Source of the DNA: Sulfobacillus thermotolerans
GTDB lineage: Bacteria; Bacillota; Sulfobacillia; Sulfobacillales; Sulfobacillaceae
Length of the DNA stretch: 64,000 nt
NCBI GenBank assembly: GCA_002951815.1
Contig: CP019454.1
Coordinates: 1,798,001 to 1,862,000, forward strand
Direction: 5' to 3'
Within the stretch, counting starts at the first letter, position 1. Each line of letters begins with the position of its first letter. Of this stretch, positions 8,457 to 18,073 are shown piece by piece. The notes under the pieces are model-generated. The model was not told where the DNA came from. It saw only the letters and a program-made list of their open reading frames with translations, and searched no databases. A program made the translations under genes and the position numbers.

Positions 8457-11261
8457 TCACTTTGTACGGAGGGCCCGTACAGTATTTTCGAGAACCTTCA
8501 ATCCTTCTACCGTGGATTCTGTCATGACAATGCGAATGACGCGTCGATTATGGCTGCGCAAGGCTTGATAGTCACCAATGGCTTGCGCCTTAATGAGAGT
8601 CAGGAAATCAAATGGCTCGCCCGGGATGGGAACGTGGGCGCCCGCATCTGCAACAATTTGGATAAAGAGGCCGTGATCATTTCCCCCTTTATGCAACTGG
8701 CCTGTGCTGTGTAAGAAGCGTGGACCGAATCCAAGCGTTGTCGGAACATTCCATTGCCGACCAATTTCTGCACGAATGGCTTGTAGCATTTCCCATGATT
8801 TGGGATTGGGATCGACATAGGCCATCATGGCGACGTAGTCATTGGTCTTGAATGTGCGCATAAGAGCCGTCAAACTCTCAGCGAGAGAGGATCCAGGCGC
8901 AATAGCAAAATGCGCTGCCGACCAATAGAACCCGGCTTGGGAGCCAACGCGTTCTTCCTCGGGCAAAGCCTTCTTTTCTTTGAATTCTTGAAGGACACGT
9001 TTGGTATTGTCCTTGCTTTCTTGGACATTAGGCTGATCAAAAGCGTCGATACGCAGTACCGATCCGGCAATCGCTGTTGCAAATTCCCAGCGGAATAGTT
9101 CCCCACCTAATGCGGTGCGGTCGGCCATGGGTAATACAACCACCGGATGGCCAGCCTGACGTAGCTCTTGAATTCGGGCGTCCAGGTCCGAATCGGGTTC
9201 ACTCTCCATTTGGCAGGCAATAAATAGCCGGTCATGGGAGTATTCGTGGGCGGGCAGCGCTGGTTCGTGGGCGATGGGCAAAAGTCCTGTGCCTTCTTTG
9301 CCGGTGGATTCGGCCAATAATTGTTCAATCCAGTCCGAGAACTGGCTGAGGGCTTCGGGCATAAGCAGGGTCATCTTATCACGACCGCTTACGGCAAAGG
9401 CGCCCATCAAGGCTCCGAGTAAGGCGCCAGGGTTATCCTTCACCGATGCGACGTGGCATAGTTGCTGCATGTCTTGCGCATTGGTGAGCAACGCCTCTAA
9501 ATCCACGCCGCTGAGTGCAGCAGGAACCATACCAAACCATGACAAGGCCGAGTAGCGCCCCCCAATATCGGCGGGATTCAAAAAAGTTTTGCGGAATCCA
9601 TGAGATGCCGCTTCCTCAACGAGCAATGTCCCGGGGTCGGTAATGGCAACAAAGTGCTCTCCAGGTTTGCTGCTAATCGCGCTGACTTCTTCCCAGAAGT
9701 ACCGGAAGTATTCCTGAGGTTCGGTTGTGGTGCCAGACTTGCTAGCGACAATGAAGAGGCTAGTCGCCAAGGGCAGGCGGTTTCTCACGGCTTGCACAGC
9801 GTCGGGACTGGTTGAATCCAGCACGTGCAAGCGCAGATAGGGTGCTGGGGCCGGAAACGTGTGTAGCAAGACGTCGGAGATAAGGCTACTTCCTCCCATA
9901 CCTAGCACCACAACGTCGGTGTACCCGTCGTCAATAACACTTTGGGTAAAGGCCTTGAGGTTGGGCAGATCTTGGGCCACCTTTTCCGGCACGCTTAGCC
10001 ATCCCAACGCGTTGCGGATGATCGCCTGATGGTCTGGATCGGTCTTCCATAGCGACGCATCGTGACTCCATACCCGGGCCACGGCGTCTTGTTTGGTGAG
10101 CTCTTCTACCACCGCATCGGCCGTTGCATGAAGAATATCTTGCGACCAGTCGACGGGCTCAAGCTCACTGACAATCGCAGCGCGCTTACGCTTCAGACCC
10201 CGGAATAAGGTGACAAAGGACTGGGAGAAGCTCTCGACGCCTTCTTGCAACAATTGGTCCGTCACCGCATGCATCGAAATGCCTGCCGCTTCCAAAGTAT
10301 CTATCACTTGGTGAGCGCCCGCGAGATCTTCGTCGACGGTCCGCTTAACGGTGACATGGTCTAAAACGGCGGCTACCGTTTGCGGAGGGAGCGTGTTGAC
10401 GGTGTCTGGACCAATCAGGGTATCGACGTATAAGAGGTCAGGATATGATGGGTTTTTGGTGCTCGTGGAGGCCCACAGGGGACGCTGCACCATGGCGCCT
10501 TCGGCTTTTAGGGCTTCAAAACGGGGTGAGTTGAAGAGCTGGGTAAAGAGCTCATAGGCCAACTTGGCATTGGCCACGGCGGCTTTGCCCGCCAAATCTT
10601 GGGGCAAGCCTTTTTCTTTGATTAATTGATCCACCAAGGTATCGAGGCGGCTGACGAAAAAGCTGGCGACGGATGCAACGTGGTTAATAGGTTGCCCGCG
10701 GCTGACGCGGTCTTCTAGTCCTGAGAGGTAGGCGTCGATTACCGTGCGGTAAGCGTCGAGACTAAAAATTAAGGTGACGTTGACGTTGATCCCATCGGCA
10801 ATCAGTTGGCGAATGGCTGGGATGCCCTCGGGGGTTGCCGGCACCTTAATCATCACATTGGGACGTCCTAAGGCTTTGAACAGACGTCGGCCTTCTTCAA
10901 TCGTTTTATCCGTTTGGGCCGCCAAAGTTGGCGGCACCTCCACACTAATGTATCCATCGAGACCATGAGTTCGGTCATACACGGGACGAAGCAGATCAGC
11001 GCCATTCGCGATGTCTTCTAAAACAAGCGTGTCATAAATCGTTTCCAAAGATGCGCGCTGGGCGACAAGCTGACGCAGCGCGGCATCATAATCATGCGAA
11101 CCATTGATAGCTTTTTCAAAAATCGTGGGATTGGACGTGACGCCTGAAACACCTTGGGCAATCAGGTCGGACAATTCACCCGACTCGATAAGTCCGCGGC
11201 GGACGTTATCATACCAAATGCTTTGGCCCAGTTCGTTTAAACGGTGGATCGCTGTACTCAT
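8457..11261 (-). CDS. tal-pgi: bifunctional transaldolase / glucose-6-phosphate isomerase
   Basis: A single 934-residue frame joins two enzymes. Residues about 1-365 are transaldolase: TSNPTIFEKAI, the Schiff-base lysine in NVMIKVPATPEG, and a VASVASFFVSRLDTLVD segment. Residues about 390-930 are phosphoglucose isomerase: VVLGMGGSSLISDVLL and SKSGTTTEPQEYFRYF. The fusion links carbon leaving the non-oxidative branch with return of fructose-6-phosphate to glucose-6-phosphate, so pentose carbon could be cycled back to Zwf. Such Tal-Pgi fusions are known in other bacteria. The start at 11261 has a GGGGA about eight bases before it, with earlier in-frame starts up to 11282. The spacing to tkt is 36 bases. 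Confidence 0.93.
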   Translation of the reverse strand: MSTAIHRLNELGQSIWYDNVRRGLIESGELSDLIAQGVSGVTSNPTIFEKAINGSHDYDAALRQLVAQRASLETIYDTLVLEDIANGADLLRPVYDRTHGLDGYISVEVPPTLAAQTDKTIEEGRRLFKALGRPNVMIKVPATPEGIPAIRQLIADGINVNVTLIFSLDAYRTVIDAYLSGLEDRVSRGQPINHVASVASFFVSRLDTLVDQLIKEKGLPQDLAGKAAVANAKLAYELFTQLFNSPRFEALKAEGAMVQRPLWASTSTKNPSYPDLLYVDTLIGPDTVNTLPPQTVAAVLDHVTVKRTVDEDLAGAHQVIDTLEAAGISMHAVTDQLLQEGVESFSQSFVTLFRGLKRKRAAIVSELEPVDWSQDILHATADAVVEELTKQDAVARVWSHDASLWKTDPDHQAIIRNALGWLSVPEKVAQDLPNLKAFTQSVIDDGYTDVVVLGMGGSSLISDVLLHTFPAPAPYLRLHVLDSTSPDAVQAVRNRLPLATSLFIVASKSGTTTEPQEYFRYFWEEVSAISSKPGEHFVAITDPGTLLVEEAASHGFRKTFLNPADIGGRYSALSWFGMVPAALSGVDLEALLTNAQDMQQLCHVASVKDNPGALLGALMGAFAVSGRDKMTLLMPEALSQFSDWIEQLLAESTGKEGTGLLPIAHEPALPAHEYSHDRLFIACQMESEPDSDLDARIQELRQAGHPVVVLPMADRTALGGELFRWEFATAIAGSVLRIDAFDQPNVQESKDNTKRVLQEFKEKKALPEEERVGSQAGFYWSAAHFAIAPGSSLAESLTALMRTFKTNDYVAMMAYVDPNPKSWEMLQAIRAEIGRQWNVPTTLGFGPRFLHSTGQLHKGGNDHGLFIQIVADAGAHVPIPGEPFDFLTLIKAQAIGDYQALRSHNRRVIRIVMTESTVEGLKVLENTVRALRTK

Positions 11262-11297
11262 CGTCATTTCCCCTTTGCTCACATCAAGAGAGATTGT

Positions 11298-13292
11298 TCA
11301 GGAACGCGCTAGGAGAGCATGTGCCTCTTCCACCACGTGTTCGGGTGTAAATCCGAAATGCGCCATTAAGTCCTCAATTTTTCCGGAGGCGCCGAAGGTT
11401 GTCATGCCAATAATCTTGCCATCATCGCCGACAAAGCGTTCCCAACCCATGGTTGAAGCAGCTTCAATGGCAATGCGGCGCGTGACCGATGGGGGCAATA
11501 CCGCGTCTTTGTAAGACTGGGGCTGCGCTTCAAAGAGTTCCCACGACGGAAGCGATACCACGCGCACGCGGTGGCCTTCAGCTGCTAAGATCTTATAGGC
11601 ATTTTGGGCCAATCCGACTTCAGAACCTGTGGCTATTAAAATCAAATCCGGTTCGGCTGCATTTTCTTCCAGAATGTATCCACCACGCGTCAATCCTTCG
11701 GCTTTCACTGCAGGGACCGTGGGGACTTTTTGACGCGTTAAAGCCAATACAATGGGCTTATCGTGCGTGGTTAACGCCACTTTCCATGCTTCGGCCGTTT
11801 CGTTGGCATCGGCTGGGCGAATCACCAAAATGTTCGGCATGGCCCGAAGTGCAGCTAATTGTTCAATCGGTTGGTGAGTGGGACCGTCTTCGCCCAGTCC
11901 AATGGAGTCGTGCGTAAAGATGTAAATCACGGGTTGATGCATCAGACTGGAGAGGCGAATGGCGGGTTTCGCGTAATCCGAAAAAATGAGGAACGTCCCG
12001 CCGTAGACACGCAAACCGCCGTGCAGAGACATGCCATTTAACGCCGCCGCCATGGTGAATTCGCGAACGCCAAAATGCAAGTTGCGCCCAGCGGGGTCAA
12101 AGGCCGAGAAATCACCGCCCTCTTGAATATGGGTGTTGTTCGAGGGCGCTAAGTCCGCGGAACCCCCAATAAGATTGGGTAGGTGAGGGGCTAGTGCATT
12201 AATGACTTTACCAGAAGCGGACCGGGTTTCGACCATGTCGCCTTCTTTAAACGTGGGTAAATGCTCAAATAGCCCCTGAGGGAGTTCTTGCTTTAACGAT
12301 TGTTCGAATTCCCGGGCAAGGTCAGGATATTTGGCTTGATATTGGCTGAAAAGATGGTTCCACTCGGCTTCCCATTCCTGACCTTGCGGGACCGCTTCGC
12401 GGAAATGGGCGAGGGCTTCTTCCGGGATATAGAAGGTTTTATCCACAGGCCACCCATAAGCTTCTTTCGTTAAACGCACTTCCTCTTCGCCTAAGGGGGA
12501 GCCATGCGCGGACGGCTTATCTTGTTTGTTCGGACTACCATAACCAATATGAGTCCGTACGGCAATTAACGAGGGCCGGTCCTGAGCTTGTGCCCTTAAA
12601 ATCGCCTGTTCAATGGCTTCGGTATCATTACCATCGGCTACGCGATCCGTATACCAGCCATATGCTTGAAAGCGTTCGAGAACATTCTCTGAGAAAGCGA
12701 TGTCCGTCGTGCCCTCAATGGAGATGTGGTTATCATCGTATAGGTAAATCAATTTGCCGAGTTTCAGATGGCCAGCCAAAGAAGCCGATTCGCCGCTGAT
12801 ACCTTCCATTAAATCGCCATCGGAGACAATGGCATACGTATAATGATCGACGATAGGGAGGCCAGGCTTGTTGTAGCGTGCGGCGAGGTAGCGCTCGGCA
12901 ATGGCCATACCAATGGCGGTGGCAAATCCCTGCCCTAAAGGTCCTGTCGTTGTTTCTACACCGGGTGTATGTCCGTACTCGGGATGACCCGGAGTCTTGG
13001 AGCCAAGTTGACGAAAATTCTTCAGGTCATCTAATGAGAGGTCGTATCCCGTCAAGTGAAGTAGGGCGTACAGTAACATGGAGCCGTGTCCCGCTGACAG
13101 AACAAATCGGTCCCTGTTGAACCATGTCGGATTATGAGGATTGTGCTTAAGGAATTTCGTCCATAAAACATAAGCCATCGGGGCGGTACCCATGGGCAAC
13201 CCTGGATGGCCAGAATTAGCCTTTTGTACGCCGTCGATGGCTAGTGTGCGGATCGTGTTGACAGAAAGAAGATCTAAATTTTGAGAATTCAT
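11298..13292 (-). CDS. tkt: transketolase
   Basis: 664 residues, normal length. The thiamine-diphosphate motif is [19 protein letters not shown]...DDNHISIEG. The pyrimidine-domain stretch [20 protein letters not shown] and a C-terminal transketolase domain are also present. It moves two-carbon units between pentose and hexose phosphates. It is the first gene of the seven-gene minus-strand operon (tkt, tal-pgi, gnd, zwf, opcA, pgl, HAD), so the promoter must lie in the 13293-13778 gap. Confidence 0.96.
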   Translation of the reverse strand: MNSQNLDLLSVNTIRTLAIDGVQKANSGHPGLPMGTAPMAYVLWTKFLKHNPHNPTWFNRDRFVLSAGHGSMLLYALLHLTGYDLSLDDLKNFRQLGSKTPGHPEYGHTPGVETTTGPLGQGFATAIGMAIAERYLAARYNKPGLPIVDHYTYAIVSDGDLMEGISGESASLAGHLKLGKLIYLYDDNHISIEGTTDIAFSENVLERFQAYGWYTDRVADGNDTEAIEQAILRAQAQDRPSLIAVRTHIGYGSPNKQDKPSAHGSPLGEEEVRLTKEAYGWPVDKTFYIPEEALAHFREAVPQGQEWEAEWNHLFSQYQAKYPDLAREFEQSLKQELPQGLFEHLPTFKEGDMVETRSASGKVINALAPHLPNLIGGSADLAPSNNTHIQEGGDFSAFDPAGRNLHFGVREFTMAAALNGMSLHGGLRVYGGTFLIFSDYAKPAIRLSSLMHQPVIYIFTHDSIGLGEDGPTHQPIEQLAALRAMPNILVIRPADANETAEAWKVALTTHDKPIVLALTRQKVPTVPAVKAEGLTRGGYILEENAAEPDLILIATGSEVGLAQNAYKILAAEGHRVRVVSLPSWELFEAQPQSYKDAVLPPSVTRRIAIEAASTMGWERFVGDDGKIIGMTTFGASGKIEDLMAHFGFTPEHVVEEAHALLARS

Positions 13293-13778
13293 TGCAACGC
13301 TCCTTCGTGGTTAATGGGTGAGATGCGCGCCCAAGTGTGCTCTGTGGTGTCAACTACCTCTTTCGTCTGTTCGTCTTGAGTAGGCTGTTCATCTGTTGCT
13401 AATTTTAGTAGTCCTTGCTGGGATTAGCAACGTGCGCCATTATCAAAAGCGTCTGGCGAATATGGTCGAATCGATATTTTCAGTACAGTCATGCAGCGAG
13501 CGCATCAGGGCATGGTGAAGCCTGGTGTTTTGGTATAATCATTCCTAAAAGAAAGGGTCACGGCTATGCACCCACAGAAGAGCTGAGGAACCAGAATTTT
13601 CAGGTGCGTCTGCGGTGGGAACAACCATACATCAAAGAATCATTTTCTCAGCAATAAAAGCCTTGGATAATGACCCTTCCTCTTCAGAGCAATTTTACGA
13701 TTTTTATTGAGAAATCAGCAAGGGTCGATATCGGCAGGCAATGCGTACGGGTTGATTGCGACATAGGAGGAAACTATA
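13293..13778. promoter_or_regulatory. divergent regulatory region between pentose phosphate operon and glucokinase
   Basis: No convincing gene is seen. The region feeds both the minus-strand pentose phosphate operon and the plus-strand ROK kinase. It contains a perfect 9-bp inverted repeat, GTTGCTAAT (13395-13403) and ATTAGCAAC (13423-13431), separated by 19 bases, about 100 bases upstream of tkt, which could be an operator. A plus-strand extended -10 box (TGGTATAAT, TATAAT at 13534-13539) lies 240 bases upstream of the kinase. The kinase has an AGGAGG site about eight bases before its TTG start. Confidence 0.5.
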
Positions 13779-14723
13779 TTGGATTACTTTGCAGGGGTCG
13801 ATATTGGGGGGACCAAAATAGCGGTCGGCATAGGGGATGCCAGCGGTCGCATTCTTTTAGAGAGTCAGTTAGTGACGGCTGATTTACCCGGGGGAGGCGA
13901 GGCGCTTGATGCCATCACTGCGGAAATTGATGCCTTGTGCCAGCGGCTAGGCATTGAACGGGCACAATTGCGTGCCATTGGTGTCGGATCCCCCGGACCG
14001 TTAAATGGAGGGAAGTTATTTAAGACCGCCAATTTGCCGGCCGAATGGGAGGGGTTGGATATTGAAGGGGGTCTCCGTCTGCGCTCGGGCATATTGACAG
14101 TGGTTGAAAACGACGCCACGGCTGCGGCCATGGGAGAGTGGCTATACGGAGCAGGCAAGGGTTTGAAGCATATGGTCTATGTCACCATATCTACGGGCAT
14201 TGGAGCCGGAATGGTGGTGAATGGCATGCGCGATGCGGGAGTTCAAGGCAACGCGGGAGAGTTCGGCCATATCGTCATGAAGCCGGATGGTCCCTTGTGC
14301 CGCTGTGGCAAACACGGCTGTTTAGAAACATTGGCATCAGGAACAGCTATTGCTCGGATGGCGGCGGAACGTTTAGCAGACAGCCCCTTTCTGCAGCAAT
14401 CCCAGACGATCGATGCGGCTTTGGTCTTCTCAGGTGCGAACGCACAGGATGCGACATGTCAGTCGATTTTAGATACAGCGTCGTTCTATTTGGGATTGGG
14501 CCTATCGTATTTGGTGAATCTCTATAACCCCGAAATGATTGTCTTAGGCGGGGGAGTCATGGCCAATCACCACGAATGGATACAATCGATTCATGATAAT
14601 ACTCAGCGCTTTAGTATGGACGCGATGTTTCCTGCGGTGCGGATCGTTCCCGCACAACTAGGGACAGCGTCCGGTATGCAAGGAGCATTAGCCGCGGCCG
14701 TTATGGGCCAAACACGCATTTAG
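13779..14723 (+). CDS. glcK: ROK-family glucokinase
   Basis: 314 residues with a TTG start behind a strong AGGAGG. The N-terminal ATP-binding motif GVDIGGTKIAVGIGDASG and the ROK zinc motif CRCGKHGCLETLASG (about residues 170-185) are clear. ENDATAAAMGEW contains the catalytic-region Asp. There is no DNA-binding domain, so it is a kinase rather than a ROK repressor. It phosphorylates glucose to glucose-6-phosphate, the substrate of the divergent pentose phosphate operon next door. Exact sugar specificity is inferred. Confidence 0.88.
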   Translation: MDYFAGVDIGGTKIAVGIGDASGRILLESQLVTADLPGGGEALDAITAEIDALCQRLGIERAQLRAIGVGSPGPLNGGKLFKTANLPAEWEGLDIEGGLRLRSGILTVVENDATAAAMGEWLYGAGKGLKHMVYVTISTGIGAGMVVNGMRDAGVQGNAGEFGHIVMKPDGPLCRCGKHGCLETLASGTAIARMAAERLADSPFLQQSQTIDAALVFSGANAQDATCQSILDTASFYLGLGLSYLVNLYNPEMIVLGGGVMANHHEWIQSIHDNTQRFSMDAMFPAVRIVPAQLGTASGMQGALAAAVMGQTRI

Positions 14724-14744
14724 GAGGCGGCGATATCCGCCTCC
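14723..14744. terminator. hairpin between convergent glcK and proC
   Basis: A perfect 8-bp stem (GGAGGCGG, loop CGATAT, CCGCCTCC) begins at the last base of the glcK stop and ends six bases before the proC stop. There is no strong T-run on either side. It probably serves both convergent genes. Confidence 0.6.
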
Positions 14745-14749
14745 TTGGA

Positions 14750-15568
14750 TTACGAGGGGGCCTTTACGGGGTCCACGTTTTGGCCCAGCTGAATCGCTCG
14801 TTCCCCAGCGGCTTGGAGTGCTTGACTGAGAATGTCTTGCCATCCGGCATTGCGGAGAACTTTGAGCATCGCTTCGGTTGTGCCGCCTGGAGAGACAACT
14901 TCGTCGACCAATTGTCCAAGGGTTTTGTCATGGTCGGTGAGGGCCATCTCACAAGCTCCTTGAACCATATAGGCTGCGAACGATCGAGAGTGTTCTGCAG
15001 GAATTCCTAATTCGTGTGCCGCTTGCATGATCGCGTCAATGAAAATATAGACATAAGCAGGGCCACTGCCATAGAGGGCTGTCATGGGATTAAGTAAGTG
15101 TTCTGGCATTTCTTGGGTGTATCCGAGAAGTGTGAGCAAATCGTTGACCCAGGCTTTGTCGTGATCGGTAATGTGATAATAGGCTACGCCGGTGACAGAA
15201 CGGCCAATTTCCGCGCAAATATTTGGCATGGTTCGGACGATAGCGTGGTCGGGCCAAATCTTTCGAATTTGGTCAATACTGATGCCAGCGGCTACGGAGA
15301 GAACTACGGCATGAGGCGCTATTTCATCTTTTAATTGATTTAACGTACCAGGCATGTCTTTAGGTTTGACGGCGAGCAAGACCAAGTCAGCGTCACGCAG
15401 TACAGATGTGTCAAATGTCACGAGCGCCTGCTCGTCAAGGCTCCAACCTTTGGATAAATATTTGTTTGAACGCGCTAACACATGAATATCTAACGCACGG
15501 GCTTGTTGCCAACGGCTTACCACAGCGCGCGCGAGATGGCCAGAACCTACGATGACGATCTTTCGCAT
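14750..15568 (-). CDS. proC: pyrroline-5-carboxylate reductase
   Basis: 272 residues, the normal size. The N-terminal dinucleotide motif reads IVGSGHLARAVVSRW, the middle carries the LAVKPKDM stretch, and the C-terminal family signature includes GSGPAYVYIFIDAI and SPGGTTEAMLKVL. It performs the last step of proline synthesis using NAD(P)H. It is monocistronic and is preceded by a T-box leader, so expression should rise when a cognate tRNA, expected to be tRNA-Pro, is uncharged. Confidence 0.94.
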   Translation of the reverse strand: MRKIVIVGSGHLARAVVSRWQQARALDIHVLARSNKYLSKGWSLDEQALVTFDTSVLRDADLVLLAVKPKDMPGTLNQLKDEIAPHAVVLSVAAGISIDQIRKIWPDHAIVRTMPNICAEIGRSVTGVAYYHITDHDKAWVNDLLTLLGYTQEMPEHLLNPMTALYGSGPAYVYIFIDAIMQAAHELGIPAEHSRSFAAYMVQGACEMALTDHDKTLGQLVDEVVSPGGTTEAMLKVLRNAGWQDILSQALQAAGERAIQLGQNVDPVKAPS

Positions 15569-15589
15569 GATATTGCCCCCTTAAGGAAA

Positions 15590-15805
15590 TAAAAAAAGAA
15601 AAACCCATTCAACCCTAAGGACGAATGGGATTCGCGGTACCACCTTAGTTACATCAAAGCTGTGCCTTGATGTATCTCCAATGCCTCTATAACGTGAGGA
15701 ACTCGCCTATACGGTCACTCGTTGAGATGGGACGGGACGATTGTGACGACCTTTCACCATGCGTCGCTCGCTAAAACACAATCCATTCCCTCAGCCTCAG
15801 TCATC
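15590..15805 (-). promoter_or_regulatory. T-box leader controlling proC
   Basis: On the minus strand the hallmark GGTGGTACCGCG lies at 15644-15633. It is followed by a terminator hairpin (CCCATTC at 15604-15610 pairing with GAATGGG at 15623-15629) and a T-rich run at 15603-15590. Upstream is a stem I with GATTGTG/CACAATC pairing and a GCGAGCGACGCATGGTGAAAGG-type distal part. The internal loop on the 3' side reads GTCCCG, giving CCC (Pro) as the candidate specifier codon. The TGGT acceptor-binding box needs an A discriminator base, as in tRNA-Pro. The T-box call is firm. The specifier is my reading without folding. Confidence 0.88.
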
Positions 15806-16093
15806 GTGAATAGCGATGAAATTTTATGCAAATTCTAATGGGTTTCTTTTAGATTGTCAAGGTAAGGTACGGAAAAGCGCGCGGATTTTTAAGGAAAGAA
15901 AGAAGGCGGAGCGGGCCCGGGCATGTGGGTCAGAATCTGTCTAACCAACGTGTCGACTCGTGGGTCGCTGTCGATGACAGAGTTTGATATTATCATGATG
16001 TTCAGGCGTGAAGGGAGAACTCATCACGCGACATCACGGGGAATGGTGCATGACTCCCGCACCGTGACGAGGGGAGCAGGAGGGCTTCACATT
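15806..16093. other. upstream region of metX
   Basis: No gene beyond an unlikely N-terminal extension of metX. Just before the chosen metX start is the ribosome site AGGAGGG. I looked for a SAM-responsive leader and saw no clear one. Confidence 0.4.
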
Positions 16094-17227
16094 ATGGGGA
16101 GATATCCTTATCCAATTTGGCCATGGCAGGTTAGTCAGGGGTTTCCTTGGCCGCGGCTGCAATTTTACCGCGCCAAAGGCCCCTTTGTTTTGGATAGCGG
16201 GGAATCCCTGCCAGAATTGCTTCTGGCCTATGAGGAATGGGGAAAAATTGGCTCGGGAATTCCCGTCGTAATATTCCATGCTCTCACAGGGGATAGCCAT
16301 GTGACCCGGCATACCTACCAAGATGCGGCAGGGTGGTGGGATGCTATGGTCGGTTTTGGGAAGGCCATTGATTTACATCAGTATCATGTGATTTCGGTAA
16401 ACGTCTTAGGGGGGGCGATGGGGACAACCGGCCCGCATTCGCCGGGCCCAGATGGGCATCCCTATGGCAGCAGGTTTCCCCGCATTACCCTGTATGATAT
16501 GGCACGGGCTAGTCGGATTTTGTTAGAAGAGGCGGTGCAATTGGCCGATCGTCCGATTCTCATTGGAGGTTCCATGGGGGGGATGGTAGCCTACGCCTAT
16601 GGCGCGCTCTATGCCAAAGATATCCGCGGCATTTTGGCGATTGGCTCACCGATTAGACATTCTCCGTGGGCTATTGCCTTTCACACAGTTGGACGCATGG
16701 CAATCACAAGCGACCCCGCGTTCAACAATGGCGATTATTATCTCAGTGGTTCTTATCCGACGCATGGCTTAGCATTAGCCCGGATGGCGGATATGATTTC
16801 TTATCAAAGTCCCGTTTCAATGGACAAGAAATTTGGTCGCCATTATCAAACCGCCGAACGTGAGGAGTTTCAGATTTCTTCATATTTGCGTTATCAGGGT
16901 CTCAAACTGGTCCGCCGATTTGATGCCAACACCTATCTAAAAATTACCGAAGCCATGGACCGCTTTGATTTGGTGGAAGATGAGGCGGTGGACGCCATGC
17001 GCAGTGTACCCGTATGGATGGTAGGCATTACCAGTGACCAATTATATTTATATGATGAAATTCGTCAGCACGCAGAAATTTTGCGCGAGGCTGGTGTGCG
17101 TACACGCTTTGAGACCTTAAACTCGCCGTGGGGGCACGACAGTTTTTTGGTCGACGCAGTGGCTATGGCCAAAATTGTTCGCCGATTTTTGCAGGCCATG
17201 TCAAGAGTTTTGGTCTCATCCGAATAG
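16094..17227 (+). CDS. metX: homoserine O-acetyltransferase
   Basis: An alpha/beta-hydrolase fold acyltransferase of about 377 residues. Visible are VIFHALTGDSHV (oxyanion region), the nucleophile elbow GGSMGGMVAY, a late ITSDQLY with the catalytic Asp and GHDSFL with the catalytic His. It acetylates (or succinylates) homoserine, the committed step of methionine synthesis by the trans-sulfuration or direct sulfhydrylation routes. The frame is open to 15923, but the ATG at 16094 has AGGAGGG at the right distance and begins where family similarity starts. It stands alone. cysK lies 8 kb away. Confidence 0.9.
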   Translation: MGRYPYPIWPWQVSQGFPWPRLQFYRAKGPFVLDSGESLPELLLAYEEWGKIGSGIPVVIFHALTGDSHVTRHTYQDAAGWWDAMVGFGKAIDLHQYHVISVNVLGGAMGTTGPHSPGPDGHPYGSRFPRITLYDMARASRILLEEAVQLADRPILIGGSMGGMVAYAYGALYAKDIRGILAIGSPIRHSPWAIAFHTVGRMAITSDPAFNNGDYYLSGSYPTHGLALARMADMISYQSPVSMDKKFGRHYQTAEREEFQISSYLRYQGLKLVRRFDANTYLKITEAMDRFDLVEDEAVDAMRSVPVWMVGITSDQLYLYDEIRQHAEILREAGVRTRFETLNSPWGHDSFLVDAVAMAKIVRRFLQAMSRVLVSSE

Positions 17228-17239
17228 AAAAGCCCATTA

Positions 17240-17607
17240 TGGTCCATGCTGTGTGCATGCGTACTCTATATGAAGTCACCCTCAAGGGTCAGCACACATT
17301 CTATGCCACTCATATTCAGTGGTTTTCTCACTCTTTTCGTGCGTGGGGAAAGTTTCATCCTCATGAACGTCCACGGTGCTTTGAATTTCCCACGACGTGG
17401 TTAATTTCTGTAGAGCTGGTTGGCACCTCTCCTAGACGGTCGCGACCGCGTCGGTCGGTAGCAGGAGATTTGTATGGGCATGGAGAATTATTGTCTAGAA
17501 AAAGACAGGCCATTATCAGGAGGACACATCAGTCCCATGCCCATCAAGTCACTGTACATGGACAAAAGCGGAATGCCTTACGTGGTAAGGTCCGCGTATC
17601 CCGATGA
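17240..17607 (+). CDS. possible small protein of unknown function overlapping the acetyltransferase start
   Basis: An open frame beginning soon after metX encodes LYEVTLKGQHTFYATHIQWF and further residues rich in aromatic and basic side chains (HERPRCFEFPTTWLISVEL). Up to about 17480 it reads like true protein. After that it is the shadow of the acetyltransferase gene and probably a run-on. The ribosome site is weak. I do not recognise a family. The real gene may be shorter, or the end may be frameshifted. Confidence 0.35.
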
Positions 17608-18067
17608 CGCGGACGATATTGTTTCGCTGATTCGCACCGTGGGTCGAGAAGAGGTGTATATTGCCAACGAAGAGGACTATTATTCTGCCGAACAACAACG
17701 GCGCATTCTAACGCAGCTTAATGATTCCGTGCAATTGGTATTGGTGGCGGAAAGCCAAGGACAGGTGTTTGGCACCTTAGAAGCGGTGCGCGGAACGTTT
17801 CGTAAAAATCGTCACGTCGTGACCTTTGGAATGGCTTTAAGTGAAGCGTTTCGCGGTCAAGGCCGGGGTGCGGGATTAATCGCTACGATGGAAGAATGGG
17901 CGGCACGCGGGGCCGTGCAAAAGATCGCATTATCGGTATTTGAAAGTAACGAGCGAGCCATCCGGTTTTATGAGCATCATGGATATCACAAGGAAGCGGC
18001 GCGGCCTGGGCAATTTGTGATCCAAGGCCGCATGGTGGCGGAAGTGTTTATGGCCAAATATTTATAG
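17474..18067 (+). CDS. GNAT-family N-acetyltransferase
   Basis: About 197 residues with the GNAT core. VVRSAYPDDADDIVSLI is the start of the fold, and FRGQGRGAGLIATMEEWA contains the acetyl-CoA pyrophosphate loop (R/Q-x-x-G-x-G/A). LSVFESNERAIRFYEHHGY is the classic C-terminal motif. The acceptor substrate is unknown. A GGAG lies seven bases before the ATG at 17474. The ATG at 17537 (after GGAGG with a long spacer) would start closer to the domain and avoid most of the overlap with the preceding frame. Confidence 0.8.
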   Translation: MGMENYCLEKDRPLSGGHISPMPIKSLYMDKSGMPYVVRSAYPDDADDIVSLIRTVGREEVYIANEEDYYSAEQQRRILTQLNDSVQLVLVAESQGQVFGTLEAVRGTFRKNRHVVTFGMALSEAFRGQGRGAGLIATMEEWAARGAVQKIALSVFESNERAIRFYEHHGYHKEAARPGQFVIQGRMVAEVFMAKYL

Positions 18068-18073
18068 ATAGGC

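Noticed and set aside
8870-10557. Several frames antisense to the Tal-Pgi gene
   Set aside because: They are shadows of a well-supported long gene, without ribosome sites.
15923-16093. N-terminal extension of MetX
   Set aside because: The extra residues do not resemble the family, and a strong ribosome site precedes the internal ATG at 16094.
15806-16093. SAM-responsive leader before metX
   Set aside because: I could not find the conserved core of a known SAM riboswitch, only random short repeats.
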